From positions 124,001 to 188,000 of the forward strand of contig CBHWDO010000002.1 of NCBI GenBank assembly GCA_966112615.1: a DNA stretch of 64,000 nucleotides, in the 5' to 3' direction. The position numbers were made by a program, and so were the translations under genes. Of this stretch, positions 18,344 to 24,437 are shown piece by piece. The notes under the pieces are model-generated. The model saw nothing but the letters and a program-made list of their open reading frames with translations, did not search any database and had not been told where the DNA came from. Position 1 is the first letter of the stretch; each line of letters starts with the position of its first letter. The stretch is from Flavitalea sp966112615. GTDB taxonomy: Bacteria > Bacteroidota > Bacteroidia > Chitinophagales > Chitinophagaceae.

Positions 18344-18835
18344 ATGGACTTCAATCAAATGCTTGTGTCGAATGCCGAGTTCCTGAAGCCATTCGCCGCC
18401 ACGCTCACCCGCGACAACGAATCTGCCAAAGATCTTTACCAGGAGACCCTTTTCAGGGCTATTGCCAACCAGGACAAGTACAATGTAGGCACCAATATCA
18501 AGGCCTGGCTGTACACCATCATGCGCAATATCTTTATTAACAATTACCGTAGGAAAGTTAAACAAAAGACCATCCTGGATTCAACTCCCAATGAGTATCT
18601 TATCAACCTTTCCCAGGCAGTTACCAACAACGGTGCGGAATCCTCTCTACGTTTGAAGGATATACAGGAGGAAATCCATAAATTACCTGAGATATTCAGG
18701 AATCCGTTCCTGTTGTACTTTGACGGGTATAAATACCATGAGATAGCCGAGATGCTGAATGAACCGCTGGGAACGATCAAGAGCCGCATCCACTTTGCGA
18801 GGAAGTTGTTGAAGTCACAGATCAATCGTTATTAA
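18344..18835 (+). CDS. ECF-type RNA polymerase sigma factor
   Basis: 163-residue sigma-70 family protein with region 2 (about residues 18-80: DNESAKDLYQETLFRAI, KAWLYTIMRNIFIN) and region 4 (about 105-160: LPEIFRNPFLLYFDGYKYHE, IAEMLNEPLGTIKSRIHFAR). It is the first gene of the carotenoid operon, 11 bp before crtI, and divergent from carH. This implies a cascade in which CarH controls a sigma factor that then drives carotenoid or light-stress genes. No anti-sigma gene is adjacent, so control is probably at the level of transcription by CarH. Target promoters are unknown. Confidence 0.92.
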   Translation: MDFNQMLVSNAEFLKPFAATLTRDNESAKDLYQETLFRAIANQDKYNVGTNIKAWLYTIMRNIFINNYRRKVKQKTILDSTPNEYLINLSQAVTNNGAESSLRLKDIQEEIHKLPEIFRNPFLLYFDGYKYHEIAEMLNEPLGTIKSRIHFARKLLKSQINRY

Positions 18836-18846
18836 AATACCCCAAT

Positions 18847-20316
18847 TTGTCGAAGAAAGTTATTGTTATTGGAAGCGGATTTGCCGGGTTATCGGCCGCG
18901 AGTTTCATGGCCAAAGCCGGCTGGGATGTTACCGTGCTGGAAAAACAGCCAACTCCGGGCGGTCGTGCACGACAGTTAAAGGAAGACGGATTCACTTTTG
19001 ATATGGGCCCGTCCTGGTACTGGATGCCCGATGTATTTGAACGTTATTTTGAACAGTTCGGTAAAAAGGTTTCTGATTATTATACCCTCGAAAGACTTGA
19101 CCCTTCCTACCGTATCTATTGGAACGAAGGATATACGGATATTCCTGCCAACCTTCACGAATTCAAATCCATGCTCGATGAAATGGAACCAGGGGCAGGA
19201 GAGAAGCTGGAGAAATTTCTGAAAGAGGCTGAATATAAATACAATGTGGGAGTGAAGAAACTGGTGTACAAGCCAGGACTTTCCCTGACCGAATACCTTG
19301 AATGGGATGTGATGAAGGGCGTGTTTCGCCTCGAGGTCTTTACTTCCATCAAAAAACATATCCATAAATATTTCAGGCACGAAAAGATCCGGCAGATGCT
19401 GGAATTCCCCGTGCTTTTCCTGGGTGCCCTACCCGAAGACACACCGGCCCTGTATAGTTTGATGAATTATGCCGACATCGTTGGCGGAACCTGGTATCCC
19501 AAAGGCGGGATGTTTAGCGTGGTAAAAGCCATGTATGATCTGGCCGTGGAGCTGGGAGTGAAATTTCACTTCAATGAAAATGTGCAGCAGATCCTGATCG
19601 AAAAGAATTCCGCCAAGAAAGTCATCACTTCAAATAATTCCTATGAGGCCGATGTGGTAATTGGCGGGGCTGATTACCACTTTATTGAACAAAAACTGCT
19701 GCCGGAGGCATCCCGTTCCTATTCCACAGACTATTGGGATAAACGACTGATGGCTCCGTCATGCTTACTATATTATGTTGGAGTCAATAAAAGACTGAAG
19801 AATCTGCTCCATCATGCCTTATTTTTTGATGTACCCTTTGATCTGCACGGCAAAGAGATCTATTCGGATCCTAAATGGCCGACTGAACCATTATTCTATG
19901 TAAGTGTTTCGTCACTAACTGACAGCACTGTTGCGCCGGAAGGGCATGAGAACCTGGTGTTCCTGATACCTGTAGCGGCGGGACTCTCGAACGACAGCGA
20001 GGAGCTGCGCAACCAGTATTTTGAGAAGATACTGAAGCGCTTTGAGTCGCATATCGGTCAATCTGTTGCGGATTCCATAGTGTACAAAAGATCATTCGCC
20101 TATTCTGATTTTGTGAATGATTACAATTCCTTCAAAGGGAATGCTTATGGGTTAGCCAATACATTGATGCAGACAGCGATCTTAAAACCAAGTTGTAAGA
20201 GTAAGAAGGTCAGCAATCTTTTTTACACAGGTCAGCTAACGGTTCCCGGTCCGGGAGTGCCGCCCAGCCTGATCAGCGGTGAAGTAGTTGCCAACGAAGT
20301 GCTTAAAACTTTTTAA
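18847..20316 (+). CDS. crtI: Phytoene desaturase
   Basis: 489-residue FAD-dependent CrtI-type desaturase making lycopene from phytoene. Start is TTG, 11 bp after the sigma stop. The dinucleotide fold is at the N-terminus: KVIVIGSGFAGLSAASFMA, then VLEKQPTPGGRARQ and FDMGPSWYWMPDVF. The family C-terminal signature, FYTGQLTVPGPGVPPSLISG, is at about residues 460-480. Length is normal for CrtI. The following crtB starts within 15 bp. The number of desaturation steps cannot be read from sequence, but a lycopene product fits the cyclase downstream. Confidence 0.96.
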   Translation: MSKKVIVIGSGFAGLSAASFMAKAGWDVTVLEKQPTPGGRARQLKEDGFTFDMGPSWYWMPDVFERYFEQFGKKVSDYYTLERLDPSYRIYWNEGYTDIPANLHEFKSMLDEMEPGAGEKLEKFLKEAEYKYNVGVKKLVYKPGLSLTEYLEWDVMKGVFRLEVFTSIKKHIHKYFRHEKIRQMLEFPVLFLGALPEDTPALYSLMNYADIVGGTWYPKGGMFSVVKAMYDLAVELGVKFHFNENVQQILIEKNSAKKVITSNNSYEADVVIGGADYHFIEQKLLPEASRSYSTDYWDKRLMAPSCLLYYVGVNKRLKNLLHHALFFDVPFDLHGKEIYSDPKWPTEPLFYVSVSSLTDSTVAPEGHENLVFLIPVAAGLSNDSEELRNQYFEKILKRFESHIGQSVADSIVYKRSFAYSDFVNDYNSFKGNAYGLANTLMQTAILKPSCKSKKVSNLFYTGQLTVPGPGVPPSLISGEVVANEVLKTF

Positions 20317-20327
20317 ATTGATTGCAT

Positions 20328-21164
20328 ATGATGCCATTGTATCATAAGGTTAGCCAGCTCTGCAGCAGATTAACGACGGAAGAATATTCCACTTCGTTTT
20401 CATCTGCGATCCGACTATTGCACAAGGATCTTCAAAAACCTATCTACAATATCTATGGACTTGTTCGCTTTGCGGATGAGATCGTGGATACTTTTCATGG
20501 ATATGATAAAGAAGTATTGCTGAAGCGATTCAAGCAGGATACCTATGATGCTATCAGGGATGGAATTTCGCTGAATCCCATCCTGCACAGTTTCCAGATG
20601 ACAGTGAATGAATTCAATATTGATCATGACCTGATCGAAGCATTCTTTCGCAGTATGGAAATGGATCTCAGCAAGGATGTTTATGATGAAGCAGGATACA
20701 ATGAATACATATATGGCAGTGCTGAAGTGGTAGGACTGATGTGTTTGTATGTGTTCTGTGAAGGTAACAGGGATGCATATGCGAAGTTGAAACCGCATGC
20801 ACAATCATTAGGCGCTGCATTTCAGAAAGTGAATTTTTTGAGAGATGTGAAGGCAGACTTTCAGCAACTGAATCGCACTTATTTTCCAGGTGTGGATTTC
20901 AGCAAGTTTGATGAATGCGAAAAGTGTAAGATCGAAGATGATATAGCAGCCGATTTTCATCATGCCTATGAAGGCATCAAGGAACTGCCGTGGAAAGCTA
21001 GATTTGGAGTGTATGTTGCATACAAGTACTATCTTTCTCTTTTCCGCAAGATCCGCAAGGTACAGCCGGCGAAGATCATGCAGGAAAGGATCCGGATCCC
21101 GAACTACAGCAAGGCGCTGATATTGGTGAGGGCGGGGGTGAAGAGTAGGTTGGATATGATATGA
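20328..21164 (+). CDS. crtB: Phytoene synthase
   Basis: About 278 residues from the ATG at 20328. An in-frame TTG at 20322 and an ATG at 20331 are alternatives; the conserved part begins at YHKVSQLCSRLTTEEYSTSF. Trans-isoprenyl diphosphate synthase (squalene/phytoene) family. The two metal-binding aspartate motifs are visible: DEIVD in YGLVRFADEIVDTF near residue 45 and DVKAD in FLRDVKADFQQLNRTYFP near residue 170. It condenses two geranylgeranyl diphosphates to phytoene. It lies 11 bp after crtI. A 116-bp repeat-rich gap follows before idi, so later genes may be transcribed separately or by read-through. Confidence 0.95.
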   Translation: MMPLYHKVSQLCSRLTTEEYSTSFSSAIRLLHKDLQKPIYNIYGLVRFADEIVDTFHGYDKEVLLKRFKQDTYDAIRDGISLNPILHSFQMTVNEFNIDHDLIEAFFRSMEMDLSKDVYDEAGYNEYIYGSAEVVGLMCLYVFCEGNRDAYAKLKPHAQSLGAAFQKVNFLRDVKADFQQLNRTYFPGVDFSKFDECEKCKIEDDIAADFHHAYEGIKELPWKARFGVYVAYKYYLSLFRKIRKVQPAKIMQERIRIPNYSKALILVRAGVKSRLDMI

Positions 21165-21266
21165 AGAAGGGAAGAAGAGAAGAAGTGGGGAAGGGAAGAC
21201 ATGGAGACGTGGAAACATGAGGGGTACCGCTATTCTCGATTCCCGATTCACCATTCCCGATTCCCT
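21165..21266. repeat. Purine-rich low-complexity tract followed by GATTCCC tandem
   Basis: The crtB-idi gap holds a GGGAAGA/GGAGACGTGGA-rich stretch (21165-21218) and a run of GATTCCC and close variants (21238-21265). The same two parts, in the same order, occur at 24285-24327 and 24404-24437, and GGGAATA-type runs occur at 63529-63550. These are dispersed low-complexity repeats with no coding sign. Confidence 0.75.
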
Positions 21267-21280
21267 AAAAACAACAATTT

Positions 21281-21826
21281 ATGACCCAGGTAATTCTAGT
21301 CGATCAAAACGACAACCATATAGGAGAGATGGAGAAGATGGAAGCACACCACAAAGGTTTGCTTCATCGTGCTTTCAGTGTATTCATATTCAACAACCGT
21401 GGGGAAATGCTGTTGCAGCAACGTGCAATGGAGAAATATCACAGCGGTGGTTTATGGACCAATGCATGCTGCAGTCATCCCTATCCGGGGGAACCTACAG
21501 GTGAAGCAGCTTCAAGAAGGTTGAGAGAGGAACTGAATTTTGTTGTTCCGATTGAAAAGATCTTCGACTTTACTTATCATGCAGAATTCGATAATGGATT
21601 AACAGAACATGAATTTGATCATGTGTTCTTCGGAATTTATAATGATGAAGTAAATTACAATCGTGCGGAAGTAATGGACTATTGCTACCGTTCGATTCCT
21701 GATATTCAGGAAGACCTGGAAAGTTATCCTGAAAAATATACAGCATGGTTCAGGATTGTTTTTCCAAGAGTAGTTGAGTGGACAAAAAACAGGAAATCAG
21801 CTATTGCTGAATTGGTGCATCGATAA
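21281..21826 (+). CDS. idi: Isopentenyl-diphosphate delta-isomerase, type I
   Basis: 181-residue Nudix-fold isomerase interconverting IPP and DMAPP, which feeds the carotenoid pathway. Motifs are KMEAHHKGLLHRAFSVFIF, LQQRAMEKYHSGGLWTNACC with the catalytic cysteine in TNACCSHPYPGE, the Nudix-like helix EAASRRLREELNF, and EHEFDHVFFG with the catalytic glutamate. Length is typical of bacterial type I enzymes. The ATG at 21281 begins MTQVILVDQNDNHIGEMEK, the family start. It lies after the repeat tract and 11 bp before crtZ. Confidence 0.95.
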   Translation: MTQVILVDQNDNHIGEMEKMEAHHKGLLHRAFSVFIFNNRGEMLLQQRAMEKYHSGGLWTNACCSHPYPGEPTGEAASRRLREELNFVVPIEKIFDFTYHAEFDNGLTEHEFDHVFFGIYNDEVNYNRAEVMDYCYRSIPDIQEDLESYPEKYTAWFRIVFPRVVEWTKNRKSAIAELVHR

Positions 21827-21837
21827 AATATTTAATT

Positions 21838-22320
21838 ATGTTCTGGTTAATGTATGCAGGTATTGTCCTTGGAACTTTTTTGATCATGGAAGGGATCACC
21901 TGGCTCACGCATAAATATGTGATGCATGGTTTTCTGTGGAATCTGCATGAAGATCATCATCAGCCTACACCAGGTTTTTTTGAAAAGAATGATGCGTTCT
22001 TTGTGATCTTTGCGGTGCCTAGTTTCTTATGTATTCTCTTCGGAACCATTGATAAGATCTATTGGCTGCAGGCTATTGGATTTGGTATCATGGCTTATGG
22101 ATTTGCATATTTCATCGTGCATGATGTGATCATTCATCAGCGCTTCAAATGGTTTACAAGATCAAACAACACCTATGTTCGAGCGATCCGCTGGGCACAC
22201 AAAATGCACCACAAGCATATTGGGAAAGAAGAAGGCGAATCCTTTGGAATGTTGTTTGTAGCAAAGAAATATTGGGATAAGGTTCGTCGTGATAAACAAT
22301 ACGCAACAGCAAAAAATTGA
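21838..22320 (+). CDS. crtZ: Beta-carotene 3-hydroxylase
   Basis: 160-residue membrane di-iron hydroxylase of the fatty-acid hydroxylase superfamily, converting beta-carotene to zeaxanthin. All histidine boxes are present: HKYVMHG (residues 25-31), HEDHHQ (37-42), HDVIIHQ (about 99) and HKMHHKH (about 122). Four hydrophobic helices are visible, at about 3-20, 52-68, 75-98 and a shorter one. The length matches bacterial CrtZ. Its TGA overlaps the TTG start of crtY. With no ketolase (crtW) in the window, zeaxanthin is the expected end product here. Confidence 0.94.
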   Translation: MFWLMYAGIVLGTFLIMEGITWLTHKYVMHGFLWNLHEDHHQPTPGFFEKNDAFFVIFAVPSFLCILFGTIDKIYWLQAIGFGIMAYGFAYFIVHDVIIHQRFKWFTRSNNTYVRAIRWAHKMHHKHIGKEEGESFGMLFVAKKYWDKVRRDKQYATAKN

Positions 22321-23534
22321 GTACTCACTATAATTATATTTTTACCGGTGCGGGTGCTGCGGGGTTAAGCCTGCTCACCCGCATGTTGCATTCAGGAAAG
22401 TTTCGTGATAAAAAGATCCTCGTGATCGAGCAGTCATCCAAAACTGCCAACGACCGCACCTGGTGTTTTTGGGAACGGGGTAAAAATTTCTTCGAAGACA
22501 TTGTTTCCTATCGTTATTCCAATCTCTGGTTTTATAGTGAAGGATATGCAGCCATGAATGATATCAGTCCTTATCAATATAAATTGTTGAAAGGAATTGA
22601 TTTCTATAATTATTGCCTGGAGATCATTCGCAATTCTCCGAATGTGGAATGGGTGGAAGCAAAGGTTGATCGCATCGACAGTATGGAAGCGCAGTTGGAT
22701 ACCACGATGTTTGGTGACGACAGTGCAGAAGCTTCAGAAGATCAGCCACAGGCCGTGCTTCCATATGCATTGGTGACTGCAGGTGAACTTCATTATACAG
22801 CGGATTATGTTTTCAACAGTATCATTTTTGAGAAGCCTCAATTAAATGATGACCAGTACTGGTTGTTGCAGCATTTCAAGGGATGGGTGATTGAAACAGA
22901 GAAAGATGTATTTGACGTGGAAGCCGCAACCCTTATGGATTTTAGGGTTTCACAACAACACGGAACAACCTTTGTGTATGTGATACCATTTGCTTCGAAC
23001 AAGGCATTGGTTGAATATACATTGTTCACACCATCATTGTTGGAGCAACAGCAATATGATGATGCATTGAAGAACTATATCGCGAAGTATTTAAAAGTTG
23101 ATCAGTATAAAATTGAGGATGAAGAATTTGGAGTGATCCCGATGACGAATTATCCATTCGAAAAATTTAGAAACAGGATCGTGAATATCGGAACAGCCGG
23201 AGGACATACCAAGGCTTCTACTGGATATACATTTCAGTTCGTTCAGAGGGAATGTACCAAGATCATTGATGCGCTTGATAAAACCGGTACGCCGTATTAT
23301 GAAGATGCAATTGCTTTGAAGCGATTTAATTTCTACGATAGTACGCTGCTGAATATTTTATACCACAATAAACTGGAGGGTTCGAAGATCTTCAGTGAAT
23401 TATTCCGTCGCAATCCCATGACGGATGTACTGCAGTTTTTGGATAATGATACCACGATACTGCAGGAGTTGAAATTGATTTCCGTTTTACCGAAAGGAGT
23501 GTTTGCAAAGGCAGCGCTGGAGCAGTTGTTTTAG
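22317..23534 (+). CDS. crtY: Lycopene beta-cyclase
   Basis: 405-residue flavoprotein cyclising lycopene to beta-carotene. The N-terminus YNYIFTGAGAAGLSLLTRML is the dinucleotide fold, followed by ANDRTWCFWERG, a CrtY signature. YTLFTP, EFGVIPMTNYPFEKF and GTAGGHTKASTGYTFQFVQR complete the pattern. Start is TTG at 22317, overlapping the crtZ stop by 4 bp (TTGA), which suggests translational coupling. A hairpin array begins right after the stop. Length is normal. Confidence 0.95.
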   Translation: MSTHYNYIFTGAGAAGLSLLTRMLHSGKFRDKKILVIEQSSKTANDRTWCFWERGKNFFEDIVSYRYSNLWFYSEGYAAMNDISPYQYKLLKGIDFYNYCLEIIRNSPNVEWVEAKVDRIDSMEAQLDTTMFGDDSAEASEDQPQAVLPYALVTAGELHYTADYVFNSIIFEKPQLNDDQYWLLQHFKGWVIETEKDVFDVEAATLMDFRVSQQHGTTFVYVIPFASNKALVEYTLFTPSLLEQQQYDDALKNYIAKYLKVDQYKIEDEEFGVIPMTNYPFEKFRNRIVNIGTAGGHTKASTGYTFQFVQRECTKIIDALDKTGTPYYEDAIALKRFNFYDSTLLNILYHNKLEGSKIFSELFRRNPMTDVLQFLDNDTTILQELKLISVLPKGVFAKAALEQLF

Positions 23535-23724
23535 CAGCGGGCTGACCAATTGCTGGAAGCAATTGGGCTGAACGCACCATGCTGAGCAATTCGCGCAGCG
23601 AATTGAGCTGAATGGAAAAACCCATTTTGCGTATGCAAAATGGGTTTTCTGTTCAGTCCAATCACCTGCGGTGATTGTTCAGCACAGTAGGTTCAGCCAA
23701 ACGCCTCCGGCGTTTGTCCGCCCC
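23535..23724. repeat. GNA-triloop hairpin array A, filling a convergent gap
   Basis: The whole gap between the crtY stop and the stop of the facing gene is an array of hairpins. Four are exactly 19 nt with 8-bp perfect arms and 3-nt loops: 23547-23565 (loop GGA), 23587-23605 (GCA), 23659-23677 (TGC) and 23698-23716 (TCC). The stems differ in sequence. A fifth, central hairpin at 23617-23648 has 14-bp perfect arms and loop GTAT. Units left of the centre are joined by GGCTGA-type linkers, units right of it by TCAGC-type linkers, so the array is itself inverted about its centre. Arrays B and C share the plan. It may also terminate transcription on both strands. Confidence 0.93.
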
Positions 23725-24225
23725 TTACAATCCAGAGCTCCTGGTGTTCTCGGTATTTCCGGTATCACCAGGGCGTCCGGAACCTCCGGTTCTTCTTTCC
23801 TGGTTGGAAGAAGAGGAGCGGCCCATTCCGAGGTTTGAATCACGTTCTTCATCGCCAAGGCTGTTGTCCATATCTTCACTTCCCAGGTCAACGTCCATGT
23901 CGCTAAGTGTATCATCGTCCATTGCTGAACCACCGCGTCCCTGGTCGCCACCCTGGAGGTAATTGGATCCCAGGTCCTGGTCGTTACCCATATCCATTCC
24001 TCTTGAGCTTTCCATATCATCGGAATCATTGGAGGTGTTCTGGTCGCGGGAACCTTTAGATCCCTGAGAACCCATTCCACGGTTGCCGGTATCGCTGCCC
24101 ATTCCTGAGCTGCCCATTCCGGATCCCATTCCTGGTGCGCCTGTGCGTCCCATTTCCTGGTCATTGCCACCGCGGCCACTTCCGCCTTTTCTTTCCATAT
24201 CCTCGTAATTTCTGTCTTGTGCCAT
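23725..24225 (-). CDS. Low-complexity Gly/Ser/Met/Asp-rich protein
   Basis: 166 residues with no recognised domain. The N-terminus MAQDRNYEDMERKGGSGRGG is charged; about residues 25-75 repeat MGS-type units (GMGSGMGSSGMGSDTGNRG); about 78-135 are acidic (DDDTLSDMDVDLGSEDMDN). There is no signal peptide or membrane segment, so it is probably cytoplasmic and disordered. The region is also open in other minus-strand frames because of its composition (one gives a tryptophan-rich product), but this frame starts at the first good ATG and has soluble, biased composition like other bacterial hydrophilic stress proteins. Function unknown. Confidence 0.6.
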   Translation of the reverse strand: MAQDRNYEDMERKGGSGRGGNDQEMGRTGAPGMGSGMGSSGMGSDTGNRGMGSQGSKGSRDQNTSNDSDDMESSRGMDMGNDQDLGSNYLQGGDQGRGGSAMDDDTLSDMDVDLGSEDMDNSLGDEERDSNLGMGRSSSSNQERRTGGSGRPGDTGNTENTRSSGL

Positions 24226-24284
24226 AATTTTTCATTTAATGGTAAACAAATCGTTGTCGGGGAATGGAATGAAAAAGTAATGCC

Positions 24285-24437
24285 AGAGAGGGGAGACAAG
24301 AAGACGTGGAGAGGTGGAGACGTGAAGGGGAATACACAGAATACACAGAATGCACGGAAGCCAACCCTGCGAGGTTGGCTTCCTGAAAATTTTGGGTGGT
24401 GCTAATTCCCGATTCCCAATTCTCCATTCCCCTTTCC
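24285..24437. repeat. Composite low-complexity repeat with GAATACAC copy 2 and GGAAGCC hairpin
   Basis: Between the low-complexity gene and tamL lie, in order: a purine-rich GGAGACGTGRA tract (24285-24327), a GAATACACA tandem (24329-24355), a perfect hairpin GGAAGCCAACC / GGTTGGCTTCC with loop CTGCGA (24356-24383), and an ATTCCC/GATTCCC run (24404-24437). Each part has a relative elsewhere in the window (17156-17294, 21165-21266). The hairpin has no strong T tail on either strand, so termination is uncertain. Confidence 0.75.

Noticed and set aside
18976..19442. Minus-strand frames of 134 and 95 residues opposite crtI
   Set aside because: Antisense shadows of a conserved desaturase gene.
23535..23724. 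CRISPR array
   Set aside because: Repeats are palindromes with differing stems at uneven spacing; no identical direct repeats with unique spacers and no cas genes.
23679..24299. Overlapping 206-residue tryptophan-rich frame on the minus strand
   Set aside because: It overlaps the Gly/Ser/Met/Asp frame, runs into hairpin array A, and its Trp/Thr richness is what an out-of-frame reading of that low-complexity sequence would give.
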